Origin: Pelagophyceae sp. CCMP2097
Lineage: Eukaryota; Sar; Pelagophyceae
Assembly: GCA_026770575.1 (NCBI GenBank)
Contig: MU657252.1
Location: forward strand, 114,851-167,344
DNA: 52,494 nucleotides
Direction of reading: 5' to 3'
Shown here: piece after piece, positions 21,747 through 32,000 of the stretch
How positions within the stretch are numbered: the first letter of the stretch is position 1
Layout of the letters: the number at the start of each line of letters is the position of its first letter
The notes under the pieces: model-generated
What the model was told of the DNA's origin: nothing
What the model saw: the letters and a program-made list of their open reading frames with translations, nothing else
Databases searched by the model: none
Program-made: the position numbers and the translations under genes

Positions 21747-22964
21747 ATGGCGCCCGACGATGTAGAACTCGATATAGCCTTTAAACCTCTCCCAGGTTCG
21801 GCAGCAACAAACGAGGAAGAGGAAGAGTTGGAACTTGCCGAGTACGCTCGGCGCGTGGAAGACGCCGACGACGACGAGGACGACGAAGGCGACGACGACG
21901 ACTACGTGGCTGCGCGGAGCCTTTCTCCCCAAAGCGGCCCAGATGGCGGCCCCGACGGCGCCCCCGACAGCGACGACGGCCCAGAGGCCAAGCGGGCGCG
22001 CATGCTCGAGCAGGCCGCCGCCGACTTTATCAACGCCAGCAGCGGCTCCGAAGGCAGCGACAGCGGCGACAGCGTCAGCGAAAGCGCCAGCGACGAGGCC
22101 AGTGCCGAAGAAAGCGGCTTGGACGGCGTCGATGGCGTCCTATGCGTCCACGCCCTCCCCTTCAGCGTACTCCTCCTCTGCTCGCGCGGCTCGGTGGTGC
22201 GATTTTCGGGGGATTGCATAGTAAACGCTGCGAACCAACGTTGCCTGGGAGGCGGCGGCGTCGACGGCGCCATATCAGACGCCGGCGGCGCCGCTTTAGA
22301 CCTCGCGAGGCGCGCCCTGTCGGAGCTGCGGTCGGGCGTGCGCTGCGAGGTTGGCGGCGCCGTGCGGACCGTGGGTGGGGATCTATTAGCAAGATGGTGT
22401 GTGCACGCCGTCGGGCCAAACTACAACAACGTCGACGTTGAAGACGAAAACGCCGCGCTGCTCCGCGGCGACGCTTTGCTGCGGTCCGCCTACGCCGAGG
22501 CGATGTTGCGGGCGCAAGAGGTGGGGGCGAAGACGATTGGCTTCTCGCTCCTCTCGTCCGGCATCTTCAGAGGCAAGCAGTCGCTGCAAAACGTCCTCCG
22601 CATCGCAGTCGAGGCCTGCCGAGACGGCGCCTACGAGGGTGCGTCTCCAAAGGACGACTGAAAGATTGACACTCGTCCGGCGACACGCGTAAAACGACCC
22701 TTAGGTCTCGACCGCGTCCACCTCATCGCCTTCACGCCGCGCGAGCAGGCCGCCCTCGTCCAGGCCGCCGACGAACTCCTCGGCCGACGCGCCGACCAAG
22801 AAGGACGGCCCCAGGACGGAGTCGACGACGAGCCGCGGGACGGAGCCGACGACGAGCCGCGGGACGACGCCTCGCCCGCGGACCACGAGGACAGCCCAGA
22901 CTACCTGGGCTTGACGCCCAACGAAGACGAGGCGGACCCGGGCGACGCCGACGCGGCGGAGTGA
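21747..22964 (+). CDS. Macro-domain protein with acidic N-terminus, 2 exons
   Basis: Exons 21747-22638 and 22705-22964 encode 383 residues; the 66-base intron is GTGCGT...TTAG, phase 1. Residues 1-150 are Glu/Asp/Ser-rich (EEEEELELAEYA, DDDEDDEGDDDDY). The macro domain follows: GDCIVNAANQRCLGGGGVDG is the ADP-ribose-binding loop, and GFSLLSSGIFRGKQSLQNVL is the second conserved loop. The C-terminal tail is again acidic with repeated DGVDDEPRD. Macro domains bind or hydrolyse ADP-ribose on proteins or O-acetyl-ADP-ribose; the Asn and Gly residues needed for binding are present. It starts at the first true ATG. The gene converges on the decayed WD40 copy B, 74 bases away. Confidence 0.85.
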
Positions 22965-23038
22965 GGCGCGGGCCGGCGCTAACATGGCATAATCCCACCC
23001 ACCGTCTCCCTCCACCTCGCGGGTCGAGAGGCGCATTT

Positions 23039-24254
23039 TTAGAGAGCGACGTCCCAAATCCGCGCCGTCTCGTCGTCGCTCGCCGTCAGGACGCGCATGT
23101 CGTCCGGCGAGAACACGCAGCTGTTGACTCAGTCCTTGTGCCCAGCAAGCGTCGTCAGCAGCGCGCCCGTCGCGGCGTCCCAGAGCCGCGCCGTCTTGTC
23201 CAAGCTCGCCGTCACGACGCGCTCGCCGTTGGACGAGAACGCGCAGCTCACGACGGAGTTGGCGTGCTCCTCGAGCGTCACCTGCAGCACGCCCGTCGCA
23301 GCGTTCCAGAGCAGCACCGTGTTGTCATGGCTCGCCGTCACGAGGCGCTTGCCGTCGGGCGAGAACGCGCAGCCCGTGACGCCCTCGGTGTGACCCTCGA
23401 GCGTCAACAGCAGCACGCCTGTCGCGGCGTCCCAGACCCGCGCCGTCCCGTCTTCGCTTGCCGTCGCGATGCGTGTGCCGTCGGGCGAGAACGCGCAGCC
23501 CGTGACGTCCTCGGTGTGTCCCTCGAGCGTCAACAGCAGCGCGCCGGTCTCGGCGTCCCAGAGCCGAGCCGTCCCGTCCCAGCTCGCCGTCGCGAGGCGC
23601 TTGCCGTCGGGCGAGAACGCGCAGCCCGTGACGTTGCTGGTGTGCCCCTTGAGCGTCAACAGCAGCGCGTCCGTCTCGGCGTCCCAGAGCCGAGCCGTCC
23701 CGTTCCAGCTCGCCGTCGCGAGGCGCTTGCCGTCGGGCGAGAAAGCGCAGCTTCTGACGTTGCTAGTGTGCCCCTGGAGCGTCAGCAGCAGCGCGCCCGT
23801 CGCGGCGTCCCAGAGCCGCGCCGTCCCGTCGCTGCTCGCCGAGAGGATGCGCGTGCCGTCGGGCGAGAATGCACAGCTCGTGACGCTGCTGGCGTGCCCC
23901 TCGAACTTCAGGAGCAGCGCACCCATCTCGGCGTCCCAGAGCCGCGCCGTCGTGTCGTTGCCCACCGTCAGGAGGCGCTTGCCGTCGGGCGAGATTGTGC
24001 AGCTCCTGAAGCAGTCGGTGTGCCCCTCGAAGATGGCGGTTGCCCTTCAAAATCCGGTCCTGCCAGACGACCTTGCGCAGGGCCAGCACCACGGCACACG
24101 CATCGCGAGCGACGTGCTTCGTGACGAGGGGGCCGTAGGGAGAGGCCGCCAGCCGGAGGATGGGCGTGAGCAGGTCGCGTTGCTCGAACACGCGGAGCGC
24201 GAGCGCGGCAGCTGCGGTGCGCGACCGGGCGCGCCGCCCGGTGGCGGCCGGCAT
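23039..24254 (-). pseudogene. F-box-like/WD40-repeat gene, copy B (frameshift plus nonsense codon)
   Basis: From ATG 24254 (MPAATGRRAR; an upstream frame reaches 24314) the shared module FEQRDLLTPILRLAAS...LVTKHVAR...WQDRILKG is followed by eight WD40 repeats. Near 24040 an extra base (GGCAACC against GGCACC in copy C) moves repeat 1 into another frame. In the last repeat a TGA (23129-23131) replaces a codon that is Ser, Tyr or Ala in sister repeats; beyond it the frame stays open to the expected TAA at 23039-23041 (VNSCVFSPDDMRVLTAS). Two independent lesions suggest a pseudogene, although one could be a sequencing error. Not a selenocysteine context: WD40 proteins have no such residue there. 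Confidence 0.7.
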
Positions 24255-24577
24255 GCGCTCCGAGCAGACCCGGGGGCGCCCCCGGGGCTCCGAGGCCCCT
24301 CGGGCCGAGGGCAAAGAACCCGCCGCTGCGACGCGACGCTCCGAACGGAGGCGCGACGTCGCGTCGATGCCACGTTCTTTCTAGCGGACTCGGATCATGA
24401 TTGAATTCGGGCGCTATAACGTTGGGGCTCCATGAGTGGGCGCCGTCTAACGCGACCTGCGGCGACTTCCTTGGACGCATCCCGCCGAGCGCCGCAAGAT
24501 GCACGCCTACCTCCTCGAGATTGGAGAGTCTGAGACTTAGTCTGAGTGTACTGGGCGGGAACTGTCCGAGCCCGCGT

Positions 24578-25483
24578 TCACCTCGGGCGCGCGCGTCGTC
24601 TCGGCGGCGGCGACGGCGCCTCGATGGCGGCGGCCTCGAGCTCGGCGACGGCGGCCTTGAGCTCGGCGTCGCGGCGCTGCGCCTCTCGCCGTAGGTCGTC
24701 GATCTCCCGCCGCAGGCCGCTGTTTTCCTCCTTCAGGCCGCCGATCACATCCTTCTGCTGCTCGATGAACTTGTACGCCGTGTTGCACCCGTCCTCGTGG
24801 TCGTCCCGGTCCTCCGTGACTTTGTCCCGGTCTTCTGCGACCGTGTCTTGCTCGAAGTGGGTGTGCCCCCGGAGCGTCGTCTGCAGCGCGCCCGTCGCGG
24901 TGTCCCAGAGCCGCGCCGTCCAGTCGTTGCTCGCCGTCGCGAGGCGCTTGCCGTCGGACGAGAACGCGCAGCTTTTGATGGAGTCGGTGTGCACCTCGAG
25001 CGTCGTCAGCAGCGCGCCCGTCGCGGCGTCCCAGAGCCGCGCAGTCTTGTCGCTGCTCGCCGTCACGACACGCCTGCTGTCGGGCGAGAACACGCAGCTG
25101 TTGACTGCGTAGGTGTGCCCTAGCGTCGCCAGCGGCGCGCCCGTCGCGGCGTCCCAGAGTCGCGCCGTCCCGTCGGCGCTCGTCGTCACGACGCGCGTGC
25201 CGTCGGGCGAGAACGCGCAGCTCTGGACCTCGCCGGAGTGTCCCTTGAAGATGGCGGTGCCCTTCAGAATTCGGCCCTTCCACCGGTCCTCCAAGATGAG
25301 CCTGCGCACGTGCGGCACGGCTCGCGCGCCCCGCGCGACGCGCTTAGTCACGAGGAGCGTGTTTGGCGAGGCCGCCAGCCGCAGGATGAGCGCGAGGAGG
25401 TCGGGCAGTTCAAAGACGTCGAGTTTCGGCGCGGCGCCGGGATTGGGGCGGCGCGGCGGCGCGGCGGCGCCGGCGGCGTCCAT
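24578..25483 (-). CDS. F-box-like/WD40 protein with C-terminal coiled coil, copy C (intact)
   Basis: Single exon from ATG 25483 (MDAAGAAAPP) to TGA 24578-24580, 301 residues. The N-terminal module is the clearest of the three copies: FELPDLLALILRLAAS..TLLVTKRVAR...GRILKGTAIFKGH, compatible with a degenerate F-box. Four WD40 repeats follow, too few for a full propeller alone. The C-terminus is a charged coiled coil (FIEQQKDVIGGLKEENSGL, then heptads rich in Arg/Glu/Ala), preceded by a short AEDRDKVTEDRD duplication. Four blades plus a coiled coil suggest it dimerises or completes the propeller with a partner. The start is 153 bases from CDC37, divergently transcribed. Confidence 0.75.
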   Translation of the reverse strand: MDAAGAAAPPRRPNPGAAPKLDVFELPDLLALILRLAASPNTLLVTKRVARGARAVPHVRRLILEDRWKGRILKGTAIFKGHSGEVQSCAFSPDGTRVVTTSADGTARLWDAATGAPLATLGHTYAVNSCVFSPDSRRVVTASSDKTARLWDAATGALLTTLEVHTDSIKSCAFSSDGKRLATASNDWTARLWDTATGALQTTLRGHTHFEQDTVAEDRDKVTEDRDDHEDGCNTAYKFIEQQKDVIGGLKEENSGLRREIDDLRREAQRRDAELKAAVAELEAAAIEAPSPPPRRRARPR

Positions 25484-25636
25484 GCGCCCCCGGGCGCGCG
25501 GGTGGCTGACCACGCGCGCCTCTCTCAACGTACGTTCGTTTTCGGCGCCGGAGTATTTCAAAGCCTTTTGTCGATTCGAAAGCGAGCTGCTCGGCCGTCG
25601 TTCGCCCACTCCTCCTCTCGTCTTGCGGCTGTCGGC
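25484..25636. promoter_or_regulatory. Divergent promoter between WD40 copy C and CDC37
   Basis: Only 153 bases separate the two start codons on opposite strands, so both promoters must lie in or overlap this interval. Confidence 0.5.
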
Positions 25637-27472
25637 ATGGCGGGCATGGCGCTGAACTACTCGAAGTGGGACAACATCGAAATCTCGGATGATGAGGCCG
25701 ATTGTCATCCGAACATCGGTGCGTGCGTCTCCAGGAATCCCGACGCCGTATTCCGCCGGGGGCTTTCGCCGCCCGATGGCGCCGCCCGAGCCAACCGCCC
25801 GCCGCGTAGACAAGGCGTCGTGGTTCCGCATGAAGCACCGGTCGCGCGTCGAACGCGAGGTGCTTTTGGCGTTCTGCGGCGGGGCGCGGCCGAAATCGCA
25901 TCCAGCAAAGGGCCGACGTGCCCGAATTAGGACCAAGAGGAGAACGACAAGGGCTACATGCTCCAGGAGTGCGTGGGCTCCCGCGGAGGGGCGGCCTTTT
26001 TTCGGCCCGGGGAATTTCAAACGCGTCGACGCTGCCGCTAGGAACGCAAAGGACAAGAAGCGGGAGGACGAGGTGCGTCGTGGCGCCTCGTTAGATTGTA
26101 TCGAGGTGGCTTGACGCGGTTTCCGAATCCTTCGTCTTGTCGCTTTAGGTGGTCCGCGTCCTGGCCGAAATCAAGGCGGGAGGCGACGCCGCGGAGTTCG
26201 AGGACCCCGCCGCCCTCTCCGCCGAGCTCGTGGAGCTGCGGTCGCGGGTGCAGGAGCGGCTGGAGAAGATGGACTTTGCGGAGAAGAATAAAAAGTGGAA
26301 CGTGGACAACATGTGCACCGACGGCGAAAGTAAAACGTGAGTTGTTTCTAGAGTATTTTCCATCTTCTAGAGTATTCCATATGCCACCATTGTACACTGC
26401 GGGCCCTTTGCGGATCATCGACGCGCTTCCGTAGGATCATCTCGGGCAAGGGCGAAGACGCGTCTTCGCTGCAGGGTTCTTTGATGTCACGCGACCCGAA
26501 GAAGGGCGCGAAGAAGGCCGGGCCGGCGTCGGAAAAGGAGGCTGTTTTGTCGTATGCAAAATACGTCGAGGAGCACGAGGTCGCGATCGAGCAGTTTTGC
26601 GCTACGGACGACTTTGACCAGTGCCGCGACCAACTGCACGGCAACGGGTCGCTTTTATTGCACGAGCATTGCCAATCCTACATTCTTTTAAGCTGTTTGG
26701 AAGACGAGATGAACGGCTTCCATTCCAAGATGAAGCTGACGGCGCGCAACTCGCAGATCTTGTCTCACATCACCGAGTTGGGGAGCTCGCTGGGCAGGCA
26801 CCCGCGCGACGTGGTGATCCCCTTCTTCCGCCGAATCTCGGAAAAGGAGTACCGCAAGGGCTTCGACGAGTCCGTCTCCGGCTTCGTCTCGCGGATCCAG
26901 AACCGCGCCGTCGAGAAAAGGAAGGAGATGGATGCCGAGGCTCTGGTGCGCATTCTTTTGCATCTTTTTGGGGAGAAGAGGAAGGAGAGGGACGCTGAGC
27001 TCTTGGAGCTTTCGCATCGCAACCACTCCCCACACGCCGCCCCTTTAGGCGAATCCGGAGTACGTCGAGCTCGGCGAGGAGGAGCGCCTCGGGCCGGGCG
27101 GCTTGGACCCGGTCGTGATCTTCGAGGCGTGCGTCGGCCCTTTCGTATATGCTTTTTGTCGGCCCTTTGCCGAAAATATGCTTTTTGTCGGCCCTTTGCC
27201 GAAACAAGAATAGCCGTCGACGCTCTTCCCCAGGCTGCCGCAGTCGATGCAGGATGCCTTCGAGGCGAAGGACATGCAGGCGTTGCAGGTCGCTTTGGAG
27301 GCGATGCCGTTGGAAGAAGCAAAGACCCATATGGTGCGTCGCGAGAGGCAAAGACGCGCATGGTCCGTTCCGAGAGCCTCGCCGCGGCTCTGAGAGGCCC
27401 TTTGTTGCGTCGCCCGCAACGCTCGCTTAGGAAAACTGCGAGCGGTCCGGCCTCTGGGTGCCGGGCAAGTAG
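25637..27472 (+). CDS. CDC37: Hsp90 co-chaperone Cdc37, 9 exons
   Basis: Exons 25637-25718, 25810-25859, 25931-25968, 26042-26072, 26149-26336, 26435-26945, 27049-27128, 27234-27333 and 27431-27472 give 373 residues, close to the human 378. The N-terminus LNYSKWDNIEISDDEADCHP holds the conserved SDDE serine that CK2 phosphorylates for kinase-client loading, followed by ASWFRMKHRSRVERE and a coiled coil. The Hsp90-binding middle region spans exon 6 (YAKYVEEHEVAIEQF...LSCLEDEMNG...EKEYRKGFDESVSGF), and the C-terminus is LGPGGLDPVVIFEALPQSMQ...SGLWVPGK. Cdc37 delivers kinases to Hsp90 in the cytosol. Introns are 71-105 bases, mostly GTGCGY donors; introns 6 and 8 duplicate adjacent exon sequence. 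Confidence 0.93.
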
Positions 27473-27728
27473 AAACGGAGCCGTCTCGCCGCGCCGCAAG
27501 GGACAAACGTCGCCCGCGCCGCGCGTCATAAATAAGTCTTCGGGAAAAGGTCCCCCATCGGGGCGTCGCGGCGAGGGAAGGCTGCGCGTCGGGCGAAGGG
27601 TCCGACAAACGACATGGGCGAGAGATGCTGTTATCATCCATCGCACCAGGCTCTGCCTGCTCGTTGGAATCGCCGTCGGAGTCATAGGTTTTGGAGTTGT
27701 AAGATGCCCTCGAGGCGGCGTCGCCGTC
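27473..27728. other. Region between CDC37 and the Ulp1-like gene
   Basis: Convergent intergenic sequence with no recognised gene. Confidence 0.4.
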
Positions 27729-27929
27729 CTATGCTTCCACTGCCTCTGATCCTTCAACTTCAGCTTCAGCAAGAGACGGAGCCACTGCATCGGCGAGATC
27801 TTTGTCGAATTCTGCGCGCCGGTCCACTTCAGCTTGGGCAAGGGACGCAGCTATCGCTGCGTTGATCGTATCTTCTGCAACTCGAGTAGCATCAGCTGCG
27901 TCGAGGTACGTACCATTTCGCTCCAGCAT
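27729..27929 (-). CDS. Possible C-terminal extension with UIM-like helices
   Basis: A 66-codon frame starting MLERNGTYLDA lies in the same frame as the Ulp1-like gene, two codons past its TGA. EDTINAAIAASLAQAE and DKDLADAVAPSLAEAE each resemble ubiquitin-interacting motifs (acidic patch, central Ala, Ser after four residues). It may be a separate short gene, a terminal exon reached by splicing out the stop, or readthrough product. Confidence 0.35.
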   Translation of the reverse strand: MLERNGTYLDAADATRVAEDTINAAIAASLAQAEVDRRAEFDKDLADAVAPSLAEAEVEGSEAVEA

Positions 27930-27935
27930 GGCGCT

Positions 27936-28480
27936 TCAAGGTTGGGCGGCCTCCGAATTCAAAAGTACGTCGAGCTTGGCCCGGAGCGTCGGCATGGCGT
28001 CCTGGGTGGCCGTGAAGACGGGTGTGCGCCTATTCAGCGCTGAAATAAGCGCTCGTTCCGCGATGACAAACATGCCGCAGTCGACGCCATTGGACTGGTG
28101 TGGACACCCCGCCGGCGCCGTGCTCGGAAACGCGGCAGGGCAACTCTAGAGCGCCCATTCGAACGAGAGCCAGGCCGTCGAAATGCTTCTCGGGCATTGC
28201 CGTGAGTGCTACCATCGTAGTAGCAAATTGTCGCCGGCGCGTCGAGCACGACAGCGACGCAGCACCAATGCAGATTTCCCACATGGTGAACTGCGAGGAC
28301 GAGGTGCGTCTGGTCGAGATTACAGCGCGGCGAGTTGAGGCGACCAAAGCCCCAGGGGCCTCGCGTACGTGATGCGATGTTGTCTAAGGGTAGCACCAGC
28401 CCCAAGCAAAACGCCGCGACGCCGCGGACACCAGCGACGGCCTTTTCGAACGCAAACCTCGACACCGAATCGAAAAGCAT
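27936..28480 (-). CDS. Ulp1/SENP-like (C48) cysteine protease, multiexon
   Basis: HVGNLHWCCVAVV...TICYYDGS contains the catalytic His-Trp and the following Asp of C48 peptidases, and HQSNGVDCGMF carries the oxyanion Gln and catalytic Cys. The final exon starts after a GCGCTCTAG acceptor (about 28145) and runs to TGA 27936-27938. The His and Cys segments are in different frames, so an intron must separate them, but I could not find a phase-compatible GT donor. Another intron (about 28319-28372, GTACGC..ACCAG) may precede the His segment. These proteases remove SUMO or related modifiers and are also common in plant and algal transposons. 5' exons probably extend beyond 28480 towards 28680. Confidence 0.6.
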
Positions 28481-28680
28481 CCTGGTTGATGATGTTTGCT
28501 AATAAATCTCGTCGGTTGATTTCTTGAGAGCGTTTGAGAAAGTCGTGTTTCTTCCCCCACCGCGCCTCAGCGATGAACGTCTTCACGCGCGCCCCGCGTC
28601 GTTGGCGGAGCGACGGTGGCAGCGTCCATTGGGGTCGGTCGTGCGGGTTTTCTATATAAAAATACCGGCCTTGCCTCACT

Positions 28681-29049
28681 CAAAGTAGCTCCCGCCCGAT
28701 AGGGAGACGATGGCACGTACCGGCGCCCTCGGCCGCGGACGACGGCGCGGCTGCAGCGGGGCGCATCGGAGACGAGCTTACGCTGCGTTTATCGGGGTGC
28801 ACGCGGGTTTTCTAACTAAAATACCGGGTCTTAACACCGTATTTCCACAAATGTCGCCTCCGCGACCCATCATTCGGTGACGGGGTCCGACGAGGCGGCG
28901 GGCAGCGCGCGCTTCGGCGCCCTGCGAAAACTCGGCGGCGCCATTTCAAAAATGAAAGTCAACCGTCGGCGCTTCTTTTGGGGATCGTGCTCCGGCGGTC
29001 CGGCGGCGGGGGGAGGGTCGAAGAAAGCCGTCGGCGGCCCTGCGCTCGG
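28681..29049. promoter_or_regulatory. Divergent region between Ulp1-like gene and POLQ
   Basis: Two similar phrases, GCGGGTTTTCTATATAAAAA (28647-28666) and GCGGGTTTTCTAACTAAAAT (28802-28821), each followed by TACCGG, are the only notable features; the first is TATA-like. They may be duplicated promoter elements. Confidence 0.4.
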
Positions 29050-32000
29050 ATGGCGGCCCCCGATTCGGCGGCGAGCGAGCTCGGGCGGCTTTTGGAGGGT
29101 TTGGGCGTCCCGGCAGAGGTCTGCGAGGGGTACTCTGCAGCCACAGGCATCCGCTCTCTCCACGCGTGGCAGCGTTCCTGCCTGAATGAGACGCGCGCTT
29201 TGGACGGCGGCAGCGCCGTCGTCTGCGTCGACACGGCCGGTGGCAAGTCGCTGATCGCGGAGGCGGCGGCGATGGTCCGTCTTTTTGCCAGCGACGAGGC
29301 CCACGTACTCTACGCAAGGCCCAGCGTTGTGGCCTCTCTTTTGGCCCATCGTCGACGATGTCCTCTACGCACGCCCCCGCCTTGGTCTTCGCTGAAGTGT
29401 TGTTAGGTGCTCCCGTACGTTGCAATGGTGTCGGAAAAGGCCGCCGCTCTCACGTCGGCCCTCGCACCGTACAACGCCGCCTCTCCGCGCTCAGAACGCT
29501 GTTCCGTCCACGACTGCGGCGAGACCGCCGACTGGGTCGATATCAAGTTGGACGCGAGGAAGGCTTTGACGCTGTGCACGCCAGAGGCGGCGTAAGAGGC
29601 GCCGCGTCAGCCATTTTCCACCGCGTCCGTCGCGTCGGACCGCCGCGGCCACGGCGGTCGTGAGCAGGGGCTCGATGAGGGTGGCTGCGGCGCCGCGAGC
29701 GGCAGCCGAGGCAAAAGCCTCGTCGTGGCCCCGCGCGCTCCCGCCGGTGGATGCGTCGACGTGCGTTAGGTGCGGCCTTTTAGACAGACACGCCTTGGAA
29801 CTGCTCGACCGCTGCGAGTCTCGGCGCCCGGCGAAGCGCTTAGCGCCATCGGGCCACGCGGCGTTGGGGTCGCTAGCGCTGGTGATTGTCGACGAGTTGC
29901 ACATGGTCGGGGATGCCGGGCGTGGACCCACGTTTGAGAAACTCGTGACAAAACTCAGAGCCCTCGACGCCGCAAAGATCCGCGCCCTCGACGCCGAATC
30001 AGCGCGCCAAGCGGCAAGCGACGCCGCGGCGGGCGAGGCAAACGACGCTGCGGCGGAGAGCGGGGCCGCGGCGGCAAACGACGCGGCGGCGGGCGAGGCG
30101 GAGAGCGACGTTTCGGCGGCGGTCCCGCGCGACGGCGCGGCCGCTGCACCGCGTGGCGTACAGATGATAGGTCTCTCAGCGACTCTGGCCAACGCAAACG
30201 TGTTAGCCAGGTGGTTAGGTGCCACCCTCCACGTCGCCTCCCACCGCCCCGTCCCTTTAGAGCGACGACTCAAAGAGTGCAAGGACGACGCGGCCGTGTT
30301 TCGGGAGGTGCAGGGCGTGGTGAAGAAGAGCGTGGAAGCGGGGGAACATGTTTTGGTGTTTTACGCTTACCCAAGCCAAGCCTCCGAAGCCGCAAAACGC
30401 CTCGCCACCGTCCTCCGCGTCGGCGCTGGGCCCGCGGGCGCGCCGGCCGCGGCAAAGGCGGCCGCGGCGACGAAAGCGGCTGCTCGAAGGCGCGCGGCAG
30501 CCGCGCAGTTGAAGGCCGAGTCCAAGTCCGGGGCCGCGCCCGCCGCACTCGTCGAACTCTTGGCCAACGCAGACAACGTCCACGGTGGAAACGCCGCGTC
30601 CGCCGGAAGACAAATTGGGACGCCGGGGAAGGCCGTTGCGGTATATTATGTACCCGCAACGACGGCAGCAGAGCCTCACAGAGGCTCGATTGCCCGCCGG
30701 GGAAGAACAGACGGGTCCTTGAGAAGCCCTCGGGACGGCCCCCTGCGAGGCGACGGTCACTTGCAAGGCCAAATGCACGGTCCCTTGCGAGGTCTCTTGA
30801 ACGGGCCCTTGCAAGCCCCCAGGCACGATTCCTTGCAAGGGACCAGCGCCTTACAGAGTTCCCTCGAGGCTCCTCGTGCGGTCGGAAGGCACCCTCTCGC
30901 AAAATGCGATCCCCTCGTACCGTCTCTCGAGGCCTCCCTGTGCGGCCCTCAGTCCTTTGCACAGGGCCTCTTTCATGATGGGCCATGAAGAGGCCTCCGT
31001 TCCGAGGCTCCTCGCACGGGCCGCGAGGAACTCCTCCTGTATGGTCCCCTGCGAGGCCGTGCGCACGGGTCCTTGCGAGGCCTCCGGGGGGGGGGGCTTT
31101 TCCCTGTCGTGGTCGAGCCGGGGGCTCGAAGAGGCGTTTTGAGCCCAAGAGACCCGGAGGAGGCTCTTGCGAGGCTCCTCGCACGGGTCCTCGCGCACCT
31201 GCTTGACCAGCCATGACTCCTCGCACGGGCCTTGCACGGACCCTCGCACGGCCCCTTGCAAGGCCTCTTTCACGGGTCCCTGCGAGGCCTCTCGCAAAGT
31301 CTCTTGTGAAGGCCCCTCGTCAGGGGCCTCGCACGGCCCTCCGCGCGGTCTCTTGTGAAGGCCCCTTGGACGGGCTCTAGCGAGGCCCCTCGCACGGGCC
31401 GTGTTTCTGAAAAAGGTTTCTGAAAAAGGTTTCTGAATAAGGTTTCTGAATAAGGTTTCTGAAAGGTGCAAATCCTCGAGGCCCGGGAGGAAAGGCCTCG
31501 AGGAAAGGCTGGAGAAAGTTCCCCTTTGAAACGCGGGGCCTTGCAAGGCGCCTCGAAAAGGGCCCTCGCACGGTCTTTTCAAAGCCCCTCGAAAAGGGCC
31601 ATCCTCTGCCAGGCTTCTTCAACGGCTCCTCGTTCGGTCCGAGGGCGGGCTTCTTTGCAAGTCAGGCCCCTCGAAAAGGGCCCTTGCGCGGGTGCACGAG
31701 GCCTCTGGGCGGTCTGTTCCAAGACACGTAGTGTATTCCTCGAAAAGGGCCCTCGCAAGACCCCTCGTACGGGCCCCTGCACGTACGGGCCCCGTACCGT
31801 GTGTGATGCAACATGGGTTCCCAGGCGTACAATTGTAGGCGTCGCCTACCACTCTGGCGAGCTGACTCCGGCGTCGCGGCGCGTCGTGGAGGGGGCGTAT
31901 CGGGAAGGGGCTTTGAAGGTGATATGTTGCACTTCGACGTTGGCAGCTGGCGTGAATTTACCATGCGCGACGGTCGTTATAGTCGCTTTGGTCGACTCTT

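Noticed and set aside
23129..23131. TGA as selenocysteine or recoded codon
   Set aside because: The position is variable (Ser, Tyr, Ala) in sister repeats, no redox motif is nearby, and the gene also has a frameshift.
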